Positions 9,042-16,692 of a stretch of 64,000 nucleotides of DNA are shown here, piece after piece. The notes below the pieces were generated by a model that was not told the origin of the DNA, did no database searches, and saw nothing but the letters and a program-made list of their open reading frames with translations. A program made the position numbers and the translations under genes. The stretch covers positions 643,890 to 707,889 of the forward strand of contig NZ_LMOD01000002.1 of assembly GCF_001423485.1 (NCBI RefSeq). Direction: 5' to 3'. This DNA is from Microbacterium sp. Leaf320 (GTDB lineage: Bacteria; Actinomycetota; Actinomycetes; Actinomycetales; Microbacteriaceae). Each line of letters starts with the position of its first letter. Position 1 is the first letter of the stretch.

Positions 9042-9845
9042 ATGCGCACCGCCGGCAGGATCCAGAAGAGCTGGTACGAATCGCCCTGGCGTATCGCCGG
9101 GCGAGCCGTGTCGCTCGCGTTCGCCGTGACGGTGATCGCGCTCATCGCCGCACTCCTCGTGGTGCCGCGAGTGGCCGGAGGGTCCTCGCTCACCGTGCTC
9201 ACCGGTTCCATGGAGCCGACCCTCGCGCCGGGCGACGTCGTGGCCGTGCGAGGCGTCGCACCCGATCAGGTGTGCACCGAGATCGGCGTCGGCGACATCG
9301 TCACCTTCCTGCCGGAGCCGGGAAATCCGGCGCTCATCACCCACCGGGTCGTGGGCAAGACCGTCGGCACGTTCGACGACGGCACCGACTGCCGCCTCAT
9401 CACCCAGGGCGATGCCAACTCGGCGGCGGATGCTCCTGTCTCGCCCGAGCAGGTGCGAGGCTCATTCCTCTACAGCCTCCCCGCGCTCGGGTGGGTGCGG
9501 CAGTGGGTGTCGGAGAACCTCATGATGCTCGGCATCGCGCTCGGTGCCGGTCTGCTCGGGTACGGCCTCTGGAGCACGTTCAGGAGGCCGCGGACCCGCG
9601 TGATCATGACTGCCGGCTCGGGCGGGGTCGTCCCGACCGCCGGCGCCTCGGCATCCGCTGTTCCGGCTGCGTCCGCGCAGGCGGCACCCGACGACCTGCG
9701 GGTCCGGGAACTCGATCTCCGCGAGCGCGAACTCGCGGTCCGCGAGCAGGAACTCCAGCTCGCACGACTGCGACTGCTGCCGTTCGACGAGGACTCCTTC
9801 CGGGAGCTGCTCCCGACCACGACGAATCCCGAGAGAGACCAGTGA
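9042..9845 (+). CDS. sipW: signal peptidase I, SipW/ER-type (Ser-His)
   Basis: The 267-residue membrane peptidase should cleave the alternate signal peptides of the three genes upstream. It has one N-terminal membrane span, the catalytic serine in TGSMEPTL (Ser56), and ITHRVV with His101 where bacterial leader peptidases have a lysine. His in this place defines the archaeal/ER/SipW type. A QGDAN segment near residue 120 supplies the conserved Asp box. A second hydrophobic span (about 152-170) is followed by a low-complexity Ala/Ser linker and a charged RERELAVREQEL coiled-coil tail. The ATG at 9042 is preferred (GAGAG upstream) over one at 9027. The stop overlaps the next ATG (TGATG). The symbol is by similarity of type only. 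Confidence 0.88.
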   Translation: MRTAGRIQKSWYESPWRIAGRAVSLAFAVTVIALIAALLVVPRVAGGSSLTVLTGSMEPTLAPGDVVAVRGVAPDQVCTEIGVGDIVTFLPEPGNPALITHRVVGKTVGTFDDGTDCRLITQGDANSAADAPVSPEQVRGSFLYSLPALGWVRQWVSENLMMLGIALGAGLLGYGLWSTFRRPRTRVIMTAGSGGVVPTAGASASAVPAASAQAAPDDLRVRELDLRERELAVREQELQLARLRLLPFDEDSFRELLPTTTNPERDQ

Positions 9846-10828
9846 TGTCGTACCCGTACCCCGCCGACCCGGCTGCGGGCCCCGCATCCGGAGTCCTCGA
9901 CGACGTGCTCGCCGGCTTTCGCCGGCGACACCGCCGAGCGTCGTTCGTCTCGTGGATCCTCGCTCTGGTCCTCCTGTTCACCCTGGCAGGCGTGCTCTCG
10001 GCAGCCGGCGTCCTGCCCGCGTTGCCGTCAGTCCAGCCAAGTCGGATCGCGACGACGGGCGGCCCGGCGGGCGCGGCACCGGCGGCGGCATCCGACGGTC
10101 GAGCCGGGTCCCTGGAAGCCGTCGCTACGGCCACCTGGGACGGCGAGGCGACGCACCTGGACTGGTCGGGTCGCTCGTACTCCACCGCCGAGGCCTCGTT
10201 CGTCGGCGACCGGGTCGCGTCGCCCGGCGACCGCTCACGACGCACGCTGCTCTTGACGAACACCGGTCCATCTCGTGCCGACCTGGCCGTGTCGCTGCGA
10301 CTCGGTGAGGTCATCCCCGAGGGAGCCCGCAACCCCGACCTCGCCGACGACGTCGAACTGTTCTGGAACGTGGGCGGCGTCGAGGGGCGGCAGCCGTACT
10401 CCGCTCTGCGTGATCGATCCACAGGCGCCGTCGAGATCGCGCAGGTGCAGGTCGCCCATGGCGAGACGGTGGCCGTGGAGATCGGGTTCGAGCTTCCGGC
10501 AGCCACCACTCAGCAGCGCAATGACGGTGCCGCCTCCACCGAACTCGCCTTCGATGTGATCGCGACCATGTCGGGGGATGTCGATGCGCAGCCCCAGCGC
10601 CTGGCGGCCACCGGTGCGGACTCCCTCCTGCTGTTCGGAATCGCCGCAGGGCTGCTGATGCTGCTCGGCCTGCTCCTCGTCGTCCGTCCTCGTCGACGGT
10701 GCGACGACTGCTCGAGGACGATCGGCAGGGATGAGTCGTGGACCGATCTGACGCGTCACGATGTCGGCCGGTACCGGGTGTGCCCGGATTGCGCTGAGCT
10801 GCATCGGGCGCTGTCTTCCGTGGCGTGA
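9845..10828 (+). CDS. bitopic TasA-domain protein with LAATG motif and C-terminal zinc ribbon
   Basis: A 327-residue protein closing the SipW operon. It has an N-terminal membrane span (about 33-55), a Pro/Ala linker, and a beta-sandwich-like domain with SPGDRSRRTLLLTNTG as in TasA-type and DUF11 domains. Then come LAATG (253-257), a second hydrophobic span (about 259-280) and RPRRR. LAxTG plus a span plus arginines is the shape of a class E sortase signal, but here a further 45 residues follow with two CxxC pairs (Cys286/289 and 313/316) that look like a cytoplasmic zinc ribbon. That makes sortase processing doubtful and suggests a membrane anchor or assembly platform that can report to the cytoplasm (inference). 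Confidence 0.75.
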   Translation: MSYPYPADPAAGPASGVLDDVLAGFRRRHRRASFVSWILALVLLFTLAGVLSAAGVLPALPSVQPSRIATTGGPAGAAPAAASDGRAGSLEAVATATWDGEATHLDWSGRSYSTAEASFVGDRVASPGDRSRRTLLLTNTGPSRADLAVSLRLGEVIPEGARNPDLADDVELFWNVGGVEGRQPYSALRDRSTGAVEIAQVQVAHGETVAVEIGFELPAATTQQRNDGAASTELAFDVIATMSGDVDAQPQRLAATGADSLLLFGIAAGLLMLLGLLLVVRPRRRCDDCSRTIGRDESWTDLTRHDVGRYRVCPDCAELHRALSSVA

Positions 10829-10851
10829 TCGAACCGTCCACGCCTGCGATG

Positions 10852-10871
10852 CCGGCGAACCGAGGCGCCGG
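10852..10871. terminator. weak hairpin between convergent genes
   Basis: CCGGCG (10852-10857) and CGCCGG (10866-10871) can pair around an eight-base loop, between the end of the SipW operon and the convergent nuclease gene. The stem is short and has no T-tract. Confidence 0.3.
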
Positions 10872-10888
10872 AATCGGAGATCCGACGA

Positions 10889-11674
10889 TCAGAGCGCGAT
10901 GTCGTCCGAGGAGGTCAGGGAGATCCACTCGGTCGATCGGATGCTGCCTCGACGAAGCACGTCGGCGTCGGACAGCCCTCCGAGGTCGACGCCGGAGATG
11001 CGTGCGATCTCGGCGACCGGCACCTGGAACGTGCGGAAGGCTCCCAGAGGCGGCACGGCGAAGAGGCCGTCGGCGGCCTCGACGAGCTCGGACTGGTCGA
11101 GGATGAAACCGGCGGATGCCAGGCCGTCAGGCCCGTGCCACGTGGCCACCTTCCAGAATCGGAGAGGGATGCGGATGCCGCGATACGCAGGATCGTCGTC
11201 CGCCAGCACCGGAGCGGTGAAGACCGAGAGGCGCTGGTCGGTTGTCTCGGCGTATTCGATCACGTGGTCTTCGAGACCCAGCCAGAGCTCTTTCGACTGG
11301 TTGAACCCGGCCGCCTGGGGAGCCGCATTCGGATAGAAGAACGTGGCCTCGGTCGCCGCCCGGGCGTCGTCGACATCGCCCCAACCGGGGTCGCGTCGCC
11401 GCACGAGGTGTCCGCGGTCGAGATCGTTGCGTGAGTACACCTCGGCGCCGGTCTGCAGGTCGGCGTCGACTCGGGGGTCGAGACGCCACTCGCCGCTGCG
11501 CGGGATCTCGCGCAGCTGAGCTCCGTCGATGTTCACGCCCGTCACGACCGCCAGCCGGCGTTCGGTGTCGAGCAGCACCGTGAAGCGCGGGTAGGTCAGC
11601 TCGGTCGCAGCCTGCGTCGGCTGCGGCAGGGGAATGCGCGTCGGAAGGAAATCGTGGTCGTATCCGTCTGCCAT
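10889..11674 (-). CDS. DNA/RNA non-specific endonuclease family protein (NUC1-like)
   Basis: The 261-residue protein carries the family's catalytic motif DRGH (residues 86-89, His89) followed by LVRR, and downstream ATFFYPNAAPQ and FNQSKELWLGLE, where an asparagine binds the metal. Members cleave single- and double-stranded DNA and RNA with a magnesium ion. No signal peptide is visible, so a cytoplasmic place or non-classical export is open. A longer frame to 11770 exists but would run through the strong hairpin at 11727-11761, so I start at the ATG at 11674. CAATAT lies six bases upstream of it, which may be a leaderless -10. It converges with the SipW operon. Confidence 0.8.
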   Translation of the reverse strand: MADGYDHDFLPTRIPLPQPTQAATELTYPRFTVLLDTERRLAVVTGVNIDGAQLREIPRSGEWRLDPRVDADLQTGAEVYSRNDLDRGHLVRRRDPGWGDVDDARAATEATFFYPNAAPQAAGFNQSKELWLGLEDHVIEYAETTDQRLSVFTAPVLADDDPAYRGIRIPLRFWKVATWHGPDGLASAGFILDQSELVEAADGLFAVPPLGAFRTFQVPVAEIARISGVDLGGLSDADVLRRGSIRSTEWISLTSSDDIAL

Positions 11675-11726
11675 ACCGACATATTGCCTTGCGGCGCCGA
11701 CATCGGCGAAGGGGCGCCGCGCGCAG

Positions 11727-11761
11727 GAACGCCCCGCCCGATCGTCTCGGGCGGGGCGTTC
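11727..11761 (-). terminator. perfect 15-bp stem terminator downstream of the SDR gene
   Basis: GAACGCCCCGCCCGA and its exact complement flank a five-base loop (TCGTC). It sits 13 bases after the stop of the leftward SDR gene and before the start of the nuclease gene, which fits an intrinsic terminator, although the T-tract is poor as is common in high-G+C bacteria. Confidence 0.75.
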
Positions 11762-11773
11762 GCACCTCACGGC

Positions 11774-12670
11774 TTACGGGGTCGGCATGCCGCCGTTGAC
11801 GTTGAGCGTCTCGCCGGCGACGTAGCTCGACTCCGCGGAGGCGAGGAACACGTAGGCGGGGGCGAGCTCGGCGGGCTGACCCATGCGGCCGAGCGGGGTG
11901 TTCTCGCCGAACTCCTCGAGCTTCTCCTGCGGCTGGCCGTCGCTGGGCTGCAGAGGCGTCCAGATCGGACCCGGCGCCACGGCGTTCACGCGGATGCCCT
12001 TCGGCGCGAGCTGCTGCGCGAGGCCCTTCGTGAACGCGTTGATGGTGGCCTTGGTAGAGGCATAGTCGACGAGGATGTCCGAGGGGGAGTACGCCTGGAT
12101 CGACGTGGTGTTGATGATCGCGGAACCTGCCGGAAGGTGCGGAAGTGCCGCCTTCGTGATCCAGAACATCGCGTACACGTTGGTCTTGAAGGTGTCGTCG
12201 AACTGCTCGTCGGTGATGTCGGTGAGTGACTCCTGGTAGACCTGCTTGCCGCCGTTGTTGACGAGGATGTCGAGGCCGCCCAACGCTCCGACCGCTTCGG
12301 CGACGAGTGTGCGGCAGTACTCGGGGTCGCGCAGATCGCCGGGGATCAGCGCCACGGTGGCGCCGGCGTCGCGCAGGATGCCGGCGATGCGCGCCGCATC
12401 CTCTTCCTCAGCCGGAAGGTACGAGAGCGCCACATCCGCGCCTTCGCGGGCGAAGGCGATCGCGGTGGCCGCCCCGATGCCGGAGTCGCCGCCCGTGATG
12501 AGCGCCTTGCGGCCGGTCAGGCGGCCGGTGCCGCGGTAGCTGTCCTCGCCGAGGTCGGCCTTCGGGGCGAGATCCGCGTCGAGCCCAGGCTCGGGCATGT
12601 GCTGCTTCTCGGGCTCGATGTCGGAGTAGAGCTCGGCGGGATTGACGAAGGTGTACTGGTCACGAGACAT
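11774..12670 (-). CDS. SDR family oxidoreductase (YghA/general-stress type)
   Basis: This 298-residue short-chain dehydrogenase has a roughly 50-residue N-terminal extension (rich in P, E, D) typical of the YghA/YhdF-like stress group. The cofactor motif TGGDSGIG is at 59-66, NNGG near 138-141, and the catalytic triad Ser190, Tyr203 and Lys207 (YASTK). It should reduce or oxidise a carbonyl/hydroxyl group with NAD(P); the substrate is unknown. The ATG at 12670 has AGAGGAA upstream, so the longer frame to 12724 is not needed. It is a single-gene unit ended by the hairpin at 11727-11761. Confidence 0.9.
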   Translation of the reverse strand: MSRDQYTFVNPAELYSDIEPEKQHMPEPGLDADLAPKADLGEDSYRGTGRLTGRKALITGGDSGIGAATAIAFAREGADVALSYLPAEEEDAARIAGILRDAGATVALIPGDLRDPEYCRTLVAEAVGALGGLDILVNNGGKQVYQESLTDITDEQFDDTFKTNVYAMFWITKAALPHLPAGSAIINTTSIQAYSPSDILVDYASTKATINAFTKGLAQQLAPKGIRVNAVAPGPIWTPLQPSDGQPQEKLEEFGENTPLGRMGQPAELAPAYVFLASAESSYVAGETLNVNGGMPTP

Positions 12671-12807
12671 GGGGGTTCCTCTCGGTCGCGGGTCTGGGGA
12701 TATGGCTCCAGCGTGCGCCGACATCGTAATCTCGACCAGCGCCTTGCGCCTCGCGACACTGGTCGCTAGGGAACCGGGAAGGGGTCGATCCGCTCGACGG
12801 TCGGGAG

Positions 12808-12813
12808 TAGCCT
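12808..12813 (+). promoter_or_regulatory. -10 element TAGCCT, leaderless promoter
   Basis: TAGCCT ends six bases before the ATG at 12820, and no ribosome binding site is present. Confidence 0.6.
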
Positions 12814-12819
12814 CGCCGC

Positions 12820-13380
12820 ATGGGCCGACTCATCTACTCCATGATCACGTCGCTCGACGGCTACGTCAGCGGGCCCGATGGCGGGTTCGACTGGGCGCTC
12901 GACGAGGAGCTGCACGACTTCATCAACAGACAGTTCGCCGATGTCGGCACCTACCTCTATGGGCGGCGCATGTACGAGACGATGGTCTACTGGGAGACCG
13001 CGCACCTCGAACCCGATCAGCCGCAGGTGGGGATCGACTATGCGCGCGTGTGGCAGGCTGCCGACAAGGTCGTCTTCTCGACGACTCTCGCGGAGGTCTC
13101 GAGCGAGCGCACCCGTCTCGAGCGCTCCTTCGACCCCGAAGTGGTCGAACGCTGGAAGGCCGAGTCCGACAGTGATCTGACGGTCGACGGTCCGACGCTC
13201 GCGGGGGAGGCGATCCGGGCCGGACTGGTCGACGAGTTCGGCATGTTCATCGGTCCGGGGATCGTCGGCGGGGGGAGGCCGTTCTTTCCCGAGGGCGTGC
13301 ACGTCGACCTCGAACTGCTCGAGGATCGCCGGTTCGGCAGCGGCGTGATGTTCCTGCGCTATGCGACGAAAAGGCCGTGA
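12820..13380 (+). CDS. dihydrofolate reductase family protein (RibD C-terminal domain type)
   Basis: The 186-residue protein begins RLIYSMITSLDGYVSG, the first strand of the DHFR/RibD reductase fold, then has YGRRMYETM and near the end FIGPGIVGGGRPFF, the usual cofactor-side glycine motif. Members of this family (often called YyaP/YwjB-like) are NADPH-dependent reductases of unknown substrate and do not replace FolA. It is apparently leaderless: TAGCCT ends six bases before the ATG. It is followed by a convergent S4-domain gene only 12 bases away. Confidence 0.88.
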   Translation: MGRLIYSMITSLDGYVSGPDGGFDWALDEELHDFINRQFADVGTYLYGRRMYETMVYWETAHLEPDQPQVGIDYARVWQAADKVVFSTTLAEVSSERTRLERSFDPEVVERWKAESDSDLTVDGPTLAGEAIRAGLVDEFGMFIGPGIVGGGRPFFPEGVHVDLELLEDRRFGSGVMFLRYATKRP

Positions 13381-13392
13381 ACGGTAGCGGCC

Positions 13393-13620
13393 TCAGGGGC
13401 GGACGCGCACCGTTCGGCCTTCGAAGGTGACCAGGTCGCCGTCGTGGAGCTGACGGCCTCGCCGCCGATCGACCTCGTCGTTCACCCTCACGAACCCGTC
13501 GATCACGACCTCCTTGGCGTTGCCGCCGGAGTCGAGGAGCCCCGAGAACTTCAGGAACTGGCCGAGGCGGATCATCTCCCCGCCGATGGAGACGTCGTCG
13601 ATGCGGCCGGAATTCGTCAT
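13393..13620 (-). CDS. small RNA-binding S4-domain protein (YbcJ-like)
   Basis: A 75-residue protein made almost entirely of one S4 domain: IRLGQFLKFSGLLDSGGNAK, then VNDEVDRRRGRQLHDGDLV, the pattern of YbcJ/YaaA-type RNA-binding proteins. It probably binds structured RNA or ribosomal particles; the partner is unknown. TACCAT on the minus strand ends seven bases before the ATG, and GGAG is only two bases away, so I read it as leaderless. The upstream neighbour (13686-13988) is on the same strand, 65 bases away. Confidence 0.85.
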   Translation of the reverse strand: MTNSGRIDDVSIGGEMIRLGQFLKFSGLLDSGGNAKEVVIDGFVRVNDEVDRRRGRQLHDGDLVTFEGRTVRVRP

Positions 13621-13627
13621 GACTCCG

Positions 13628-13633
13628 ATGGTA
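13628..13633 (-). promoter_or_regulatory. -10 element TACCAT, leaderless promoter
   Basis: On the minus strand TACCAT ends seven bases before the ATG at 13620 of the S4-domain gene. Confidence 0.5.
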
Positions 13634-13685
13634 TCCCGCGCCGGATGCTGCCAGCCGGGCGTGGGACCTTCGCAGATGATCGTCG

Positions 13686-13988
13686 TCAGCCGAGCGCCCG
13701 CTGGATCCGCTCGCTGAGCCGGTCGGCCGCCGTCGAGGTCGTCCGGCGACGGGTCGGCGACTGAAGCGCGATCCGCACGTCGGATCCGCCCTCCGACATC
13801 GGAGTCGCGACGACCCTCACGTCGGCGGGCCCCGCGAACAGCGTCCGGCGTGTGCTGAATGCCACGGAGCGGTGATCGGAGACCCTCCACTCGACGTGCT
13901 TCAGCTCCGTCGTGAGCTGCTGCAGCACCCGCACGACGGAGTCCGCCTGCGCGGGAGTGTGGAAGTTCGTGTGCACCGTGACCGGCAT
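13686..13988 (-). CDS. hypothetical protein, about 100 residues
   Basis: The ATG at 13988 has AGGGGA five bases upstream, so it is preferred to a start at 14009. The 100-residue product is soluble, begins with PVTVHTNFHTPAQAD, alternates strands and helices, and ends with an arginine-rich amphipathic helix (RRRTTSTAADRLSERIQRALG in two pieces). I do not recognise the family. The predicted layout of a small alpha/beta sandwich is consistent with a stress-type or ligand-binding domain, but no function can be claimed. Confidence 0.65.
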   Translation of the reverse strand: MPVTVHTNFHTPAQADSVVRVLQQLTTELKHVEWRVSDHRSVAFSTRRTLFAGPADVRVVATPMSEGGSDVRIALQSPTRRRTTSTAADRLSERIQRALG

Positions 13989-14099
13989 GGATTCCCCTGA
14001 CGACAGCATCTTCGGTCTGCGATCGAGACCGTACCCACCTAGAGAGACTGCGCGGTGAACGGATCATGATGCGAAAATGCCGAACTCGTCGCAGACGCG

Positions 14100-14133
14100 T
14101 CGAGCCGCCGACCCCGTGGGGCCGACGGCTCGA
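14100..14133 (-). terminator. terminator of the PepSY gene
   Basis: TCGAGCCGCCGACCCC (14100-14115) pairs with GGGGCCGACGGCTCGA (14118-14133) with two mismatches, a tight 16-bp stem. It lies just past the stop of the leftward PepSY-like gene. Confidence 0.65.
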
Positions 14134-14150
14134 GGAACGACGCGGGTCGT

Positions 14151-14987
14151 TCAGTCGTCGATGTCGGTGCCGACGACGGCGAAGTCGGCGCCGAAGTCGA
14201 TGTCGATCGAGCGGCGGTCGCTCGTGAGCACCGACGCGTCGTAGGGGCTGACCTCATCGTTGTCGGCGTCGAGGTCGGTGATCATGCCGTCGGCCTCAGC
14301 CAGCGCGGCATCGACGAGTGCGCGGATGGCCGCCTCGTCGAGCGTGTGAGTGGGGGCGGAGTCGTCGTCGTCCTGCTCCGTCGAGACGACGGTGGCCGCG
14401 AGGTCTGCATCCACCCGCACCTCGGTCTCGCTTCCGTTCGCCGCGGTCAGCTGGACCTCCCACGTGCCGTCGCGCTTCGCGTCGATCGACGTGACATCGC
14501 CCTCGGCCGCTCCACGGGCGGCATCCGCGATCGCGACGAGATCGTCGGCCGAATCGGTGCCGATGTCGGTCACCGGGCCACCGCCCTGGGGTGCGCCCTG
14601 CTGGTCGCCATCGTCGTCCCGGTCGTCGCCGGGCTGGCCGCCGCGGTCATCCGAGTCTCCGCGCGGGCCGTCGGAGACCGACGGACGGTCGTCGTCGTCG
14701 CCGAACTCGTCGCCGACCGCTGCGCCCAGGGCCACACCGCCTCCGACGAGCACCACGGCCGCGGCGATTCCGCCGCCGATCAGAAGCGCTCGCTTGCGTC
14801 CGGGCTTGGCGGGGGCTGCCGGAGCGCCCGTCGCGTCAGCGGCGAGCGGTGCGACGGGCACGGTCTCCGCCTCGGCTGCCGGAGCGGGAGTCGCCTGAGG
14901 CGCGGGCGGTGCGGGCGGCGCCGGCGGGGTCGGGTTCGACGGGAGGTTCTCGGGCGTCTGGTCGGGGGTCGGGTTCTTGTCGTTCAT
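14151..14987 (-). CDS. membrane-anchored protein with two PepSY-like domains
   Basis: A 278-residue protein. A Pro/Ala-rich cytoplasmic N-terminus (to about residue 75) precedes KPGRKRALLIGG and one membrane span, then an Asp/Gly/Gln-rich linker and two repeats with the PepSY pattern: ADAARGAAEGDVTSIDAKRDG.TWEVQL and a second starting LVDAALAEADGMITDL. Extracytoplasmic PepSY domains often tune proteases or sensor kinases. The gene lies downstream of a two-component pair on the same strand, separated by a repeat-rich 373-base space, so it may be a regulated output or an accessory of that sensor (inference). The start at 14987 is chosen because the protein begins with a charged MNDKNP; upstream ATG codons lack better support. 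Confidence 0.75.
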   Translation of the reverse strand: MNDKNPTPDQTPENLPSNPTPPAPPAPPAPQATPAPAAEAETVPVAPLAADATGAPAAPAKPGRKRALLIGGGIAAAVVLVGGGVALGAAVGDEFGDDDDRPSVSDGPRGDSDDRGGQPGDDRDDDGDQQGAPQGGGPVTDIGTDSADDLVAIADAARGAAEGDVTSIDAKRDGTWEVQLTAANGSETEVRVDADLAATVVSTEQDDDDSAPTHTLDEAAIRALVDAALAEADGMITDLDADNDEVSPYDASVLTSDRRSIDIDFGADFAVVGTDIDD

Positions 14988-15360
14988 GTCTCGATGCTCT
15001 CGCGGGGGCGCTGAAGCCACCCTGAAGCCTCCTGAAGCGATCTTCAGGAAGGAGCCGCCGACCGGTCATGGGTCTGCCGGTGCCGTTTGCAGGATCCAGG
15101 CACGTCTGCAGGACGAGAACAGGTGTCTGGTCCTGCGTCCGTGCTTCGGTCCTGCAGGCGGGACTGGATGCCGAGCCAGTGCGGGATTCTCCTTTTAGCC
15201 GTTTGCAGGATCCAGGCACGTCTGCAGGACGAGAACAGGTGTCTGGTCCTGCGTCCGTGCTTCGGTCCTGCAGGCGGGACTGGATGCCGAGACATCAGGT
15301 CCTGCAGATCGACCGGATGCCGAGACCTCAGGTCCTGCAGACGGGCCGGATGCCGGGATG
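14988..15360. repeat. repeat-rich intergenic region: two 94-bp direct repeats and 33-bp tandem units
   Basis: A 94-base sequence occurs at 15082-15175 and again, identical as far as I can see, at 15198-15291, separated by 22 bases. It is followed by two 33-base units (15291-15323 and 15324-15356) that share TCAGGTCCTGCAG and CCGGATGCC. Each 94-base copy is internally palindromic: TGCAGGATCCAGGCACG near its left end mirrors CGTGCTTCGGTCCTGCA near its right end. A related palindrome lies at 47188-47239. No gene is visible. The region lies between the kinase stop and the PepSY gene start, on the same strand. Confidence 0.8.
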
Positions 15361-16692
15361 TCAGGCCGACAGGGGGAGTGACACGACGAACCGGGCGCCG
15401 CCCCACCGGGATGCGTCGACCGACACGGTTCCGCCGCTGGCCGTGGCGATGCCGTGGACGATCGCCAGGCCGAGGCCGCTGCCTCCGGCATCCCGGCTGC
15501 GGGCCTCATCGAGCCTGACGAAGCGCTCGAAGATGCGCTCGCGCTCGTCCGGCGGCACTCCCGTTCCGTCGTCCTCGACGGTGACGAACACCCACGAATC
15601 CTGCGGGATCACGCTGATGGCCACTCGGCCGGCACTGTGTCGCGCGGCATTGTCGGCGAGATTGCGCAGCAGCTGACCGAGAAGTCGCGGATCGCCCTCG
15701 ACGCGGGCCGCGCGGATGCCGGAGCTGTCGACCTCAATGCCGCGTGAACGCAGTCGCCGCGCCTCGCCGAGGGCGAGATCATCGAGATCGACGGCCTCGT
15801 CGTGAGTGCCGCCGCCCTCGTCGAGTCGAGCGAGCAGCAGCAGCGATTCGACGATTCCCTGCAGGCGAAGCCCCTCGTCGGAGACGACCTCCGCGAGCTC
15901 GCCGATGCTGGTCGTGGCCGGATGCGCCTGCGCGAGCTCGGCATGCTGGCGGATCGTGGCGAGGGGCGAGCGCAGCTCGTGCGACGCGTCCGAGACGAAC
16001 CGGCGCTGGGCCGTCGCCGAGGAATCGAGGCGATCGAGCATCCGGTTCATGGTGGTCGCGAGCGCGGCGATCTCATCCGATGACGCGGGGACCTCGACCC
16101 GATTGTGCAGATGCTCGGCGGTGATCCCGTCGACCTCCTGGCGGATGCGCGTGACGGGCCGGAGAGCTCGACCCACCACCAGCCAGGTGGTGACCGCGAC
16201 GAGCACGAGGAGGAGCGGAACCGCGACCGCGAGCAGCATGACGACAGTCGACAGGGTCTCGTCGTCGTCTTCGATGGGGACGGCCAGGACGAGGGTCTCG
16301 TCGTTCTCGAGGTCGTCCGAGACGACGAGCATCGGCGTGCCGTCGATCGTCACCGTGAGCGCGCTATCCGCGATCGGCAGCGCGCTCGAGCCCAGATCGT
16401 CGCGGGCATCCTCGCTCGCCGAGCGGATCGAGCCGTCAGCGCCGATGATCTGCACGAGTTCGTCGTCGAGGGTGTAGATGCCTCGGCCTCCACCGGGGCC
16501 GCCACCGGGTCCGTCCAGGCGCTCGGTCAGCTCGTCGAGTCGCTGCTCGGCGGCGCGCTCGGCGCTGGCATGGATGCTGGAGCTCAGGATGCCGTAGAAC
16601 GAGAACGCCCCGATCAGCAGGGCGGCGGCCACGACGAGAGTCGCGCCGAGGGTCGTCCGGGCGCGCACTGATCTGAAGGGGCGGTTAGCCAC
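15361..16692 (-). CDS. sensor histidine kinase of a two-component system
   Basis: A 443-residue kinase. It has a membrane span at about 12-36, an extracytoplasmic sensor region with a Gly-rich stretch (61-70) and many acidic residues (100-150), a second span near 150-173, a HAMP segment (ALRPVTRIR), the phospho-acceptor box with His238 (SDASHELRSPL), and the ATPase boxes N (NLADNAARHS), G1 (DDGTGV) and G2 (GSGLGLAI). The GTG at 16692 overlaps the response-regulator stop by eight bases, so the two are coupled. The acidic loop could bind cations, but the signal is unknown. It is transcribed with the regulator upstream. Confidence 0.9.
   Translation of the reverse strand: MANRPFRSVRARTTLGATLVVAAALLIGAFSFYGILSSSIHASAERAAEQRLDELTERLDGPGGGPGGGRGIYTLDDELVQIIGADGSIRSASEDARDDLGSSALPIADSALTVTIDGTPMLVVSDDLENDETLVLAVPIEDDDETLSTVVMLLAVAVPLLLVLVAVTTWLVVGRALRPVTRIRQEVDGITAEHLHNRVEVPASSDEIAALATTMNRMLDRLDSSATAQRRFVSDASHELRSPLATIRQHAELAQAHPATTSIGELAEVVSDEGLRLQGIVESLLLLARLDEGGGTHDEAVDLDDLALGEARRLRSRGIEVDSSGIRAARVEGDPRLLGQLLRNLADNAARHSAGRVAISVIPQDSWVFVTVEDDGTGVPPDERERIFERFVRLDEARSRDAGGSGLGLAIVHGIATASGGTVSVDASRWGGARFVVSLPLSA

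Noticed and set aside
15082..15291. 94-bp repeats as a CRISPR or coding repeat
   Set aside because: There are only two copies with internal palindromes and no consistent reading frame.
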